Shown piece by piece: positions 9,672 to 17,719 of a stretch of DNA of 64,000 nt. The stretch covers positions 5,047,501 through 5,111,500 of the forward strand of contig NZ_CP020028.1 in assembly GCF_002240415.1 (NCBI RefSeq), written 5' to 3'. Made by a program: the position numbers and the translations under genes. Source of the stretch: Paenibacillus kribbensis (GTDB lineage Bacteria; Bacillota; Bacilli; Paenibacillales; Paenibacillaceae). How positions within the stretch are numbered: position 1 is the first letter of the stretch; the number at the start of each line of letters is the position of its first letter. The notes beneath the pieces were generated by a model. That model was not told the DNA's origin and ran no database searches. It saw only the letters and a list, made by a program, of their open reading frames with translations.

Positions 9672-10130
9672 TTAAATTTTCACCTTAATAACCATTTTTT
9701 TGACGTGCTCGGTCTGGCCGGAACGAATACATGCCTGATGGCCATCTTCGGGGAAAAACACAGCAAACTGACCTGCACCTAGCTGCAATGAGCTGCCCCG
9801 ACTCACTGGGGATTCGTAGTTGATCTTATCCTTATCCGCTACATAATCAGAACCCCCCGTGAGCTGATCAAGCGGTGCATAATTAATTTGTTCCCTGCCT
9901 GACACTATATATTGGATGTCGATATATTCACGGTGACTTTCCCAGCGGCATTCTGCCTCGGGCTTAGTATCATACTCTTGCACCAGCACATAAACCTGCT
10001 GACCGTTTATCTCATATTTCCCTTCTGCAAGCTCTGCCAGCGGCGTGTGCTGCAGAAACAAGAAAGCCTGCTCAAACTGCGGATGGATACGACGGTATCG
10101 CTCCTCCTCTTCCAATGTAGCCACGATCAC
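9672..10130 (-). CDS. YhcH/YjgK/YiaL family protein
   Basis: A 152-residue cupin-like protein of the YhcH/YiaL family (DUF386). Typical segments are ESHREYIDIQYIVSGREQI and FAVFFPEDGHQACI, with the metal-binding Glu, His and Asp positions intact. Family members accompany sialic acid and other sugar-acid catabolic operons and are thought to act on sugar anomers or isomers. It sits between the BNR protein and the SDR, with spacings of 27 and 39 bp, clearly one transcript. Confidence 0.85.
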   Translation of the reverse strand: MIVATLEEEERYRRIHPQFEQAFLFLQHTPLAELAEGKYEINGQQVYVLVQEYDTKPEAECRWESHREYIDIQYIVSGREQINYAPLDQLTGGSDYVADKDKINYESPVSRGSSLQLGAGQFAVFFPEDGHQACIRSGQTEHVKKMVIKVKI

Positions 10131-10157
10131 GGGAACAACCTCCTTTGCTGCACGTGA

Positions 10158-11345
10158 TTATCTGCTCTCTACAAATGGCTCAGTAATAACAACGTACTTG
10201 ATGGCCTGCCGGAAGTAGGTAAATGCGATATGAATCTTCCCGTCTTTGGATTGCTTGATAGAAGGGTAGGAATATTCCCGGTTCAGCTTTTCCCTGGAGT
10301 TATTCGTCATGGCATAGCCGTCCCCTACCTCAATATTTTTGACTTCCGACCAGGTAAGCCCGTTATCTTGGGATATGGCAACGGTCATTGGCGCTCTCGG
10401 TGCTCCCCAGAAGGCCTGACGCTCCTCGGCTGCCGGAACAGTGACAGGCTCAACAACTGCTCCCTCCTCCTCATCTTCAATTTCATCATACAACGAAGCT
10501 CTGCGCTCCATGGATTCATTCGCACTGATGTTATTAAAAACTAGCGCCAGATGGCCGTTGTCCAGTTTCGTAAATTGAATTGACGAATTGTTGTTGGGCA
10601 GTGAGGTCGGCTGCGGACTGCTCCATGTTCTTCCGTGATCCACGGACTCACTTTGGTAGATATAATCAGCCCAGCGGCTGCGGAAAAGTGCAATCAGCCT
10701 GCCGTCATCCAATTTTTCAATATTCATATGGACACAACCCAAGCTGTCCGGCACGCTGACCTCTGTCCAGGTTCGACCTTGATCGGAGGAAATTTTCACC
10801 GCGCTTACATCTTTATTTCCCGTCCACTTCTCGCCGGGATTGGTATAGCAATACCAGATAGGCAATAGCCAGTCTCCATTGTCCAGCACCGTGATCGGCT
10901 GTCTAATAAAAGTACCGGGCGTATCGAACAACGTACCGATATCTCCCCAAGTGTAGCCTTCGTCCTCGGAGATCCGGTAACGGATAATTGCCGTGTCCTG
11001 GTTGCCGGATTTTTGCGCTGTATATAACAGCCACAGCTTGCCGTCAGGGGCGGAAAAGAGAACCGGATTCTGTTCCGAACGCGTCGGATCGTCAGATAGT
11101 TTAACAGGCTCCGTCCACTCCTCCGCTCCTTTATTCAATCTGGAAAGATAGATAGAAATATCAGGTATTCCTTCCTGGGTACCGGCAAACCATACACATA
11201 ACAAGTCGCCGTTATCTAGAGGCAGCAGATTGGCCGCATGATTTTGTACGGCATCCGAAGGAATGAAAGCGTCTTTACGATATGTTTCGCCAGCCGTCTG
11301 CGTAACTTTATAATGAAAGGTAGCTGTTTCCTGCTCGTTATTCAT
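10158..11345 (-). CDS. Cytoplasmic BNR-repeat, sialidase-like glycosidase
   Basis: A 395-residue six-bladed propeller of sialidase type. Asp-box motifs are visible: SEDEGYTWGD, SSDQGRTWTE, SVDHGRTWSS and SQDNGLTWSE. No signal peptide is present, so it acts inside the cell on an imported substrate, unlike secreted sialidases. A polar acidic insert (DEIEDEEEG, about residue 285) is unusual. The symporter gene immediately upstream probably delivers the substrate. The exact glycan or sugar acid is not predictable; similar proteins are often labelled exo-alpha-sialidase without proof. Confidence 0.8.
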   Translation of the reverse strand: MNNEQETATFHYKVTQTAGETYRKDAFIPSDAVQNHAANLLPLDNGDLLCVWFAGTQEGIPDISIYLSRLNKGAEEWTEPVKLSDDPTRSEQNPVLFSAPDGKLWLLYTAQKSGNQDTAIIRYRISEDEGYTWGDIGTLFDTPGTFIRQPITVLDNGDWLLPIWYCYTNPGEKWTGNKDVSAVKISSDQGRTWTEVSVPDSLGCVHMNIEKLDDGRLIALFRSRWADYIYQSESVDHGRTWSSPQPTSLPNNNSSIQFTKLDNGHLALVFNNISANESMERRASLYDEIEDEEEGAVVEPVTVPAAEERQAFWGAPRAPMTVAISQDNGLTWSEVKNIEVGDGYAMTNNSREKLNREYSYPSIKQSKDGKIHIAFTYFRQAIKYVVITEPFVESR

Positions 11346-11363
11346 TTTGAATCCTCCCTGTTT

Positions 11364-12782
11364 CTAATTCTCTTTTATAATTTCCGTCTTAGGAGTCTTT
11401 TCGCTTGGCTTGGGTTTACCGATGAACCGATCAATCAGCATCACAATCAGCGGTGTCACAACAGCAATGTACATATTATCGATTCCGTAAGGATCACCCA
11501 GCAAGTACCATATGGTTGTGCCTAAAGCGGACATGGAAAGCCCAATGGTTGCTCCACGATTGGAGCTGTACATTGGCAGGAAGAAGCCCATTCCTGCAAC
11601 AACGGCAATCGATGCACGCAACGCGCGGGTAAAGAAGGAAAGGGACAGTAATTCCGGGGCAAAAGCCACGCCCAGCAACGGAATGATTCCTACCACAATA
11701 CAGATGATCCGCGTCATTTTCAATTGCTTTTCCGGAGTAACCTCTTTCATTCTCGGGAGTACAAAATCATCCATTAACAACGTTGTCGTAGAAAGGGCTA
11801 CGGTTGACACGCCTACAAAAATGGAAGCTACCAGTGAAGTGGCAACAATCGCACTGAGTATCGGATTCATATGCTGCAAGAACACGGGAAACGCGTAAAT
11901 CGGATCAATATCCGGGTACAAATAGCGCGCACATACACCGATGATGGCTACAGCCAAACCAAGCGGAAGAAACAGCAGACCGGCATAGATGGTAGCACGC
12001 TTGGCCGCTTTGGCATTTTTGGCAGACGTAACGGCCTGAATAATAAATTGGGTTGAAAAGATCGCCCCCATCGTACCGATGATCCATGCGATAATTTTGC
12101 TCGTTCCGATGGTGCCGTCCCATGTAAAATAGTGTTCAGGCAACGCGAGTTGCATCGGCTTCAAACCACCTGTCAAATACAGCGCAATAAAGGCAGTAAG
12201 CAAAATGCCCGCATATTTGAAGGCCGAATGGATCATGGTGATCCATGCCACGCCCTTCATCCCGCCAAACGTAAAGTAGATGGTGCTGATAATCATCGTA
12301 ATGATGGCGCAGGCCATAATCGGAATTCCCAAAATAGTAGAAATAGCCGCTGCCCCGCTCAGATAATTGCCCAAATTAACGACCAGCAGGGACACAATCA
12401 TAATAATGGATACGACCGTTTTGGTGGATGCGCCAAACTTCTCACGCACGATCCCGGAAATGGTGTAATGGCCTGTATTATAAAACCTGCTGACCAGAAA
12501 GAAAGCGAATAGAAAAAAACCGATAGATCCCGCCAAAAGTGACCATGAAGAAGCTATACCATGTGTAAATGCGGATTCTGCAGTGCCTATCGTCGATTTG
12601 GTTCCGATAAACTCGGACATCATCAAGACACCAACGACAATAGCGGGTAAAGATTTGGCTGCATTATTAAACTCAGAACTGGATTTACTACGCATTTTAA
12701 AAGTCAATATGGTTGTAAGAACGATATAGACAGCAATTACGATCAATATAAAAAGTATCGTACCTGCGCTTAAATTTTCCAT
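11364..12782 (-). CDS. Sodium:solute symporter family transporter
   Basis: A 472-residue protein with about 13 membrane helices of the SSS family. GAAAISTILGIPIMACAII and IGTMGAIFSTQFIIQAVTSA are characteristic. The ATG at 12782 is chosen because GAAGGGAGC lies before it; the upstream TTG has no ribosome site. Family members carry sialic acid, sugars, or amino acids with sodium. Lying in an operon for a sugar acid, it is the likely uptake system. A cre-like site overlaps a -10 element upstream, suggesting an internal, catabolite-repressed promoter. Confidence 0.88.
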   Translation of the reverse strand: MENLSAGTILFILIVIAVYIVLTTILTFKMRSKSSSEFNNAAKSLPAIVVGVLMMSEFIGTKSTIGTAESAFTHGIASSWSLLAGSIGFFLFAFFLVSRFYNTGHYTISGIVREKFGASTKTVVSIIMIVSLLVVNLGNYLSGAAAISTILGIPIMACAIITMIISTIYFTFGGMKGVAWITMIHSAFKYAGILLTAFIALYLTGGLKPMQLALPEHYFTWDGTIGTSKIIAWIIGTMGAIFSTQFIIQAVTSAKNAKAAKRATIYAGLLFLPLGLAVAIIGVCARYLYPDIDPIYAFPVFLQHMNPILSAIVATSLVASIFVGVSTVALSTTTLLMDDFVLPRMKEVTPEKQLKMTRIICIVVGIIPLLGVAFAPELLSLSFFTRALRASIAVVAGMGFFLPMYSSNRGATIGLSMSALGTTIWYLLGDPYGIDNMYIAVVTPLIVMLIDRFIGKPKPSEKTPKTEIIKEN

Positions 12783-12822
12783 CTGAAAGCTCCCTTCATG
12801 CTCCAAAATACTTAAAAGTTAA

Positions 12823-12840
12823 ATTATAAGCGCTTACAAT
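12823..12840 (-). promoter_or_regulatory. cre-like site overlapping a -10 element
   Basis: TTGTAAGCGCTTATAA on the minus strand matches the CcpA cre consensus at all but one position. A perfect TATAAT (12828-12823) overlaps its right edge; the matching -35 is weak. A short CCGGC/GCCGG hairpin lies at about 12852-12867 without a T run. Confidence 0.55.
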
Positions 12841-12901
12841 TCCTGAAATGAACCGGCAGCAGCCGGATCATCAGGTCCTATTCGCATCTCTCGTACTCAT
12901 A

Positions 12902-13897
12902 TTATTTGGGCGATAGCTCTACAGCTGACGCTATGGCAGCCAGCATACTTCTTTCGTCAGCAACATTTTTGCCGGCAATATCAAATGCCGTACCATGATC
13001 CACCGAAGTGCGGATGAAACCGCCTTTTAGTCCGACTGTGATATTGACGCCTTCTTCCAGCCCCAGCACCTTGATCGGGACGTGCCCCTGGTCATGATAA
13101 CAAGCGATAACGATATCGAAATCTCCACGTACAGCACGGAAGAACAGTGTATCTGCCGGATGTGGGCCGCTGGCATTGATCCCTTCCTGTATCGCTCTTT
13201 CAATGCCCGGAATCAGCTTCTCTTCTTCTTCCCCTTCACCGAACAGACCGTTTTCCCCGGCATGTGGATTAATACCGCACACAGCAATCCGAGGGTTTTC
13301 ATAGCCAGCCCGTACCAGCGTATCATGCGCCAGGCGAATAACATTGTAGGTTCGCTCCGGTGTGATGGTATCAATCGCCTTTTTCAAGCCCACATGAGTG
13401 GTCAAATGAATAACCTTGAGCTTGGGAGACGACAGCATCATGGAGTAATTTTGGGTATCCGTCAGTTCGGCAAAAATTTCAGTGTGACCGGGATATAAAT
13501 GGCCTCCTTTATGCAAGGCTTCTTTATTTAACGGAGCCGTACACACGGCCTGCAATTGATTGGACAGAGCCAGCTCAACTGCCTTCTGAATAAATTGAAA
13601 AGCCGCATCTCCTGCTTCTGCCGAAACCTCCCCTTGCTTCAGATGATCCGGCAGCAAATCCAGATCATAACAATCGATGACACCGCGTGTAAATTGACAT
13701 TCCTCTATACTGTTCACCTTGTTGAGTACAAGTGCTGCACCCGTCTGATTGATAGCCCGAAGCATGCTTTTGGCATCTCCGATGACAACCGGTCTACACT
13801 GCTCATAGACCTGCTCATGCAGGAGTGCTTTGACGATAATCTCCGGCCCCACGCCTGCTGCATCCCCCATGGTAATACCGATAATTGGCTTGCCCAC
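12902..13897 (-). CDS. pdxA2: PdxA2-type 4-phospho-D-threonate/erythronate dehydrogenase
   Basis: A 331-residue PdxA-family protein. GITMGDAAGVGPEI opens it, PGHTEIFAELT and the metal His residues THVGLK and CYHDQGHVP follow. It lies two bases after a DUF1537 kinase gene; that pairing is the hallmark of PdxA2, which oxidises and decarboxylates 4-phospho-D-threonate or erythronate to dihydroxyacetone phosphate, rather than of vitamin B6 biosynthesis. The start is GTG with GGAGGTGTG upstream, inside the end of the kinase gene. Confidence 0.88.
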   Translation of the reverse strand: MGKPIIGITMGDAAGVGPEIIVKALLHEQVYEQCRPVVIGDAKSMLRAINQTGAALVLNKVNSIEECQFTRGVIDCYDLDLLPDHLKQGEVSAEAGDAAFQFIQKAVELALSNQLQAVCTAPLNKEALHKGGHLYPGHTEIFAELTDTQNYSMMLSSPKLKVIHLTTHVGLKKAIDTITPERTYNVIRLAHDTLVRAGYENPRIAVCGINPHAGENGLFGEGEEEEKLIPGIERAIQEGINASGPHPADTLFFRAVRGDFDIVIACYHDQGHVPIKVLGLEEGVNITVGLKGGFIRTSVDHGTAFDIAGKNVADERSMLAAIASAVELSPK

Positions 13898-13899
13898 GC

Positions 13900-15177
13900 T
13901 TACACACCTCCTTGAAGTTTGACAATGACATTTTCCAAAGTCTTATCCGAACCAAAATTCCCCGCTTTTGTGACCACATACATTTGGTTGGCAATGGATT
14001 GGCCCAACAGCACACCCGGTTCCAGTTCCTCCACCAATTCAATCTCCTGGATATCCAAGTGCTCCAATACCTGGTATGCCGTATCACCACCTGTAAGAAA
14101 TAATTTCTTGAGTTCAAGCTCTTCTACCAATTTCTTTGTTAATTTGCCCAGAACACTGGAAATCGCGTCACTGATCTGAATAGGAGTCATACCCAGTTGT
14201 GCTCCCATCGCTCTGGTTTCTTTCATGTTATCGGACGCTACAATGACGACATTTTTACCGTTGGACAGGCTGATGGATGCTTCTCTGTGTACACGTTCCA
14301 TCTCTTGTTGTCTTTCATGACCTTCTGACAGTACCTTTTCCGAGTGAACCTCCACTCGGCTTGCACGACCGCTATCCATCAAGTGTTGGAGTTGAGCACG
14401 TCCCATTTTACTAACGCTGCCTATAACTAACAGAACAGGCTGTGCTGTAAGCTGAATCGGTTTGGTCACAGACTTCTCCTGAACCTGATAAGCTTTGGGC
14501 AAATGGTTCATCATACCAGCCGAGCCGACCCAGACAATTTTGTACGGCAGGGCTGTAATCGTCTTCACCAGCATCTCCAAATCCTGTTCAATTACAGAAT
14601 CGGAAACAATATACGTAAGCCCCTGCTCTTTGAACGCGTGCAATTTCTGAGAAATATAAGCCTCGCCCTGATCCAGATCTGCTTTGGACAAATGGCCGAC
14701 ACGGTGGCCTGTTTGCTCTGCAATCAGGTCCACAACATCGGACTTCAATACAGGGGTTTTGGGGTCCCGGCTTACTTCGGTATGATGCAGCTTCCGGCCA
14801 TTCAAGTGGTGTATTCGTTCAATAATTTGACGGCCATTTTTGGGATAACCGGGAGCGATCATAACAAAATCGGGTCGTATGACCTCATACATGGCGTTCA
14901 GCTCAGTACCAATATTGCCACGCATCGTGCTATCAATTTTTTTATAGATAATGTCAAAATGTTGAGCGTTAACGTACGTACTGATCTCTTTTACAATGAT
15001 TGATGCCTGATCTGCGGGAAGAGAGCGACTGACCGTGTTAAACACGACGGCATCATAATCCGTTTCTTCGGAAAAAACCGGATTAATCTGGACGGAAACG
15101 TTCATTCCGTAACGAACCAACTGTCCCCCGCAATCATTTGCACCTGTAAGATCGTCGGCGACAATGGCAATTCTCAC
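13900..15177 (-). CDS. DUF1537 four-carbon acid sugar kinase (DtnK/DenK-like)
   Basis: A 425-residue kinase. The N-terminal substrate domain shows IAIVADDLTGANDCGGQLV and KKIDSTMRGNIGTEL; the C-terminal nucleotide domain shows LFLTGGDTAYQVLEHL and GLAN-like TKAGNFG, all family hallmarks. It phosphorylates a four-carbon sugar acid (threonate or erythronate) for the following PdxA2. The GTG at 15177 is preferred: AAGGGAGGATTTAT precedes it, while the upstream extension reads into the MITE-like element. The element ends 23 bp before this start, so this gene depends on read-through or an element-borne promoter. Confidence 0.87.
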   Translation of the reverse strand: MRIAIVADDLTGANDCGGQLVRYGMNVSVQINPVFSEETDYDAVVFNTVSRSLPADQASIIVKEISTYVNAQHFDIIYKKIDSTMRGNIGTELNAMYEVIRPDFVMIAPGYPKNGRQIIERIHHLNGRKLHHTEVSRDPKTPVLKSDVVDLIAEQTGHRVGHLSKADLDQGEAYISQKLHAFKEQGLTYIVSDSVIEQDLEMLVKTITALPYKIVWVGSAGMMNHLPKAYQVQEKSVTKPIQLTAQPVLLVIGSVSKMGRAQLQHLMDSGRASRVEVHSEKVLSEGHERQQEMERVHREASISLSNGKNVVIVASDNMKETRAMGAQLGMTPIQISDAISSVLGKLTKKLVEELELKKLFLTGGDTAYQVLEHLDIQEIELVEELEPGVLLGQSIANQMYVVTKAGNFGSDKTLENVIVKLQGGV

Positions 15178-15200
15178 ATAAATCCTCCCTTTAAGTGCGT

Positions 15201-15407
15201 GTTCAAAAAGTCGGCTTTTCAGCACCGAGAAGGTTGGATGAAGCTAGGGACTGAGTAGCGGAGCGTAGGTAAGCCTACGTGAGCAACTGAAATGTTTCCG
15301 TAGGAAACATACTTCGGAAGCATATGCTATAGGCCCAACTGAATTCAAGATTCGACGTCGAGACCACTTCCTGTCCTGCTTCGTGATCAAAAGACGACTT
15401 TTTGAAC
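15201..15407. mobile_element. MITE-like element with 19-bp terminal inverted repeats
   Basis: The 207-bp segment begins GTTCAAAAAGTCGGCTTTT and ends with its reverse complement at 18 of 19 positions. Inside are further hairpins: CGTAGG/CCTACG and ATGTTTCC/GGAAACAT. No gene is present. It separates the Fe-ADH and kinase genes in the operon. Short non-coding elements of this type recur in Paenibacillus genomes as far as I recall, and would need a transposase from elsewhere. No clear target duplication is visible. Confidence 0.7.
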
Positions 15408-15414
15408 TACCTCT

Positions 15415-16584
15415 TTAAACGTCAAGCAGTTTGCGATAAATCTGTTCCATATCCTCAAGACTCAATACCTTGGGATTGTTGTTTAGCAGCCTGGTAACCT
15501 CGGAAGCTGACTGTGCCAAGGCTTTCAGATCCTTCTCCTGCACGCCGTACTCTTTTAGATCCTGTGGAATGTTCAGTTTTGCTGTCCATTCCCGGATTCG
15601 TTCGATCACACGCAGAGCTGCGTCTTCGGGTGATAGCCCTGCTGTCTCAATTCCCATCGGCTCGGCAACGAGTGTCAGCCTGTCTACACAATGGTCCATA
15701 TTAAATTCCATCACATGCGGCAGCAGCATCGAATTGGCTACCCCGTGAGGAATCCCATACTTGCCGCCCAGCGGGTAAGCCAGAGCATGGACAGCCGCCG
15801 TGCCTGCGGCAGTAAGCGCCATTCCCCCATAGGTTGACCCCAGCAGCATTTTTTCACGGGCCGAGATAGAAGCGCCATTCTCATAGGCTTCAATAATGCT
15901 GGCGGAAATCAGCCGGATGGATTCCAAAGCGAACATATCGCTGAAATAGTTGGCTTTATTCGATATAAATGACTCAATCGAATGGGTAAAGGCATCCATT
16001 CCGGTCGCAGCGGTGATCGGCTTCGGCAGCCCCAATGTCAGCACTGGGTCGAGAATCACCAGCTGCGGAAGCAAATAGGAGCTGACAATGCCGATTTTCA
16101 ATTCCTGATCCGGGATGGTAACAATCGCATTGGGTGTCACCTCGGACCCTGTACCCGATGTGGTTGGAATCAAGACCGTCGGGATGCCGGGATGCTCGAC
16201 CAGATTCGTGCCCAGTATATCCTTGATCCTTTGGTCATTGGTCATAAGCACAGATAAAATTTTGGTCGCATCCAGCACACTGCCGCCGCCCAAGCCGATG
16301 AGCAGCTCATATTTGTGCTCCGAAAAAGCCGCAAACGTTTCTTCAATATTCTGCTCCGTCGGCTCCGGTAAAATGGTGGTGCATACATCGAACAAAATGC
16401 CCTTGTCCGTCAATTGCTGCTCTATACTGCTGGTGTAGCCCATTTCCTGGAGTGCAGGCTGCGTCAGAATGAGCGCTCTTTGAATATGAGGATGAATCGC
16501 TGCCAGATGGTCCGTCAGTTGCAATAATGTATTTTCACCAGCCAGAATACGGGCTGCTGTCTGAAATTGGTAAGTTGTTAGCAT
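15415..16584 (-). CDS. Iron-containing alcohol dehydrogenase family enzyme
   Basis: A 389-residue group III dehydrogenase. The NAD-binding GGGSVLDATK and TSGTGSEVT are present, and metal ligands are expected at Asp and His of GMDAFTHSIES and at His of HALAYPLGGKYGIPHG. The substrate is probably a short aldehyde or hydroxy acid made in this pathway. It starts 10 bp after the DapA-like gene. The family includes 4-hydroxybutyrate and lactaldehyde dehydrogenases, so the name should stay general. Confidence 0.88.
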   Translation of the reverse strand: MLTTYQFQTAARILAGENTLLQLTDHLAAIHPHIQRALILTQPALQEMGYTSSIEQQLTDKGILFDVCTTILPEPTEQNIEETFAAFSEHKYELLIGLGGGSVLDATKILSVLMTNDQRIKDILGTNLVEHPGIPTVLIPTTSGTGSEVTPNAIVTIPDQELKIGIVSSYLLPQLVILDPVLTLGLPKPITAATGMDAFTHSIESFISNKANYFSDMFALESIRLISASIIEAYENGASISAREKMLLGSTYGGMALTAAGTAAVHALAYPLGGKYGIPHGVANSMLLPHVMEFNMDHCVDRLTLVAEPMGIETAGLSPEDAALRVIERIREWTAKLNIPQDLKEYGVQEKDLKALAQSASEVTRLLNNNPKVLSLEDMEQIYRKLLDV

Positions 16585-16594
16585 AGAGAGCCTC

Positions 16595-17482
16595 CTATTT
16601 GGATTGATAATATCTCACAGCCGCTTCTATTTGTTTAAGCGCCTCTCCTTTGGCCTCCTGAATAGGTGCCTTGGGTGGACCTACCGGAATGCCGGATAAT
16701 TCGACCGCCTTCTTCAATGAAGCGGGTATACTCGTCAGCCCGAACGTGTCACGCAAGGGTTGCAGTTCCTGCTGTGCGGCCTGTGCCTTGTCGTTATCTC
16801 CGGCCTTCCAGTGCTCATAAATCGCTACGACCGTCTCCGGCAGCAGGTTGGCAGTAGCCGCCACAGCACCCGTGCCGCCCTCTTGAAGCGTTTGCAGAAT
16901 AAGGGAATCTGTCCCTGCGATGACTGCAAAATTTTCATCACGTGTATGATCAATGTATTGCTTGATATTGTTAAAATCGCCGCTGCTGTCTTTGATGCCA
17001 ATAATGTTCGGAACCTTGGCCAAACGAGCTACCGTTTCCGGAGTAAAGGAAAACCCTGTCTTAGAAGGGATGTTATATAGCAGTACCGGAATGGAGACCG
17101 AAGCCGCTACTTTGGTGTAGTGTTCCTCAACTTCCTCCTGCGTCGGAGGTATGAAGTAAGGTGTAATGACCGACAGAGCATCAACACCCAACTGCTCCAT
17201 GGCCTGCGAAAGCTCAATCACTTCCCTGGTACTATTGCCCCCGCTTCCCACCATGACAGGAACTCTACCGGCTGCTTCCTTCACTACAATTTCAGCTACT
17301 TTCAGCTTTTGTTCGGTCGTAAGCACATGAAACTCTCCGTTGGTGCCCAAGGCAAAAATTCCATGTACGTTCGCATCAATCAATCGATGAATGAGTTGTC
17401 TCAACACAGGCTCGTTCACTGCTTCTTCTTTCGTAAAAGGAGTCAATAAAGCGGGGTATATCCCCTCAAAGTTAAGTAGCAT
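16595..17482 (-). CDS. DapA/NanA-family lyase, first gene of the sugar-acid operon
   Basis: A 295-residue TIM-barrel Schiff-base enzyme. The YNIPSKTG segment holds the catalytic Tyr and GIKDSSGD the Schiff-base Lys; GTNGEFHVL is the pyruvate-binding GTTGE-like loop with Thr to Asn at the second position. That change, and the sugar-acid operon, argue for a 2-keto-3-deoxy acid aldolase or dehydratase rather than lysine biosynthesis. It is the first gene after the regulated promoter. Confidence 0.85.
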   Translation of the reverse strand: MLLNFEGIYPALLTPFTKEEAVNEPVLRQLIHRLIDANVHGIFALGTNGEFHVLTTEQKLKVAEIVVKEAAGRVPVMVGSGGNSTREVIELSQAMEQLGVDALSVITPYFIPPTQEEVEEHYTKVAASVSIPVLLYNIPSKTGFSFTPETVARLAKVPNIIGIKDSSGDFNNIKQYIDHTRDENFAVIAGTDSLILQTLQEGGTGAVAATANLLPETVVAIYEHWKAGDNDKAQAAQQELQPLRDTFGLTSIPASLKKAVELSGIPVGPPKAPIQEAKGEALKQIEAAVRYYQSK

Positions 17483-17504
17483 GTATATCCCCCTGACGAA
17501 TGTT

Positions 17505-17553
17505 TGTTAAGCGTTTACAATGAAATTGTAATTCAAAGTGTTCTATTTAGCAA
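17505..17553 (-). promoter_or_regulatory. Operon promoter with downstream cre site
   Basis: On the minus strand TTGCTA (17553-17548) and TACAAT (17530-17525) are 17 bp apart. TTGTAAACGCTTAACA (17520-17505) resembles a CcpA cre with two mismatches and lies over the likely start site, fitting repression by preferred sugars. No -24/-12 sigma-54 promoter was seen between here and the regulator gene. Confidence 0.55.
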
Positions 17554-17606
17554 CATAAATTTATTGGAATTCAAAAAATAAATTTATAATGTTTCATATT
17601 GCAACA
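17539..17606. promoter_or_regulatory. Two operator-like repeats for the PrpR-like regulator
   Basis: On the minus strand TGTTGCAATATGAAACA (17606-17590) and TGTTGCTAAATAGAACA (17555-17539) agree at 13 of 17 positions and lie 51 bp apart, five helical turns. Each is a partial dyad TGTT-N9-AACA. The second overlaps the -35 hexamer. Their position, and a Fis-type HTH regulator next door, make them good candidates for its binding sites. Confidence 0.5.
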
Positions 17607-17643
17607 ATCCCATTGCGTTGTTAAACCCTTTTCGAATAAAATA

Positions 17644-17698
17644 CCCCCTAAAGCCGTATTGGATGAATTTCCAACGAATTCGTTCCGGCTTTAGGGGG
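17644..17698 (-). terminator. Hairpin after the regulator gene
   Basis: Arms CCCCCTAAAGCCG and CGGCTTTAGGGGG form a perfect 13-bp stem with a 29-base loop that itself contains TTGGA/TCCAA. The minus strand continues TATTTTATT, a weak T tract. It ends the regulator transcript before the operon promoter. Confidence 0.65.
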
Positions 17699-17719
17699 CT
17701 GCAAGTATAGCCTGGTATA

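Noticed and set aside
17483..17640. Sigma-54 (-24/-12) promoter for the sugar-acid operon
   Set aside because: No GG-N10-GC element was found on the minus strand, in keeping with the degenerate activator.
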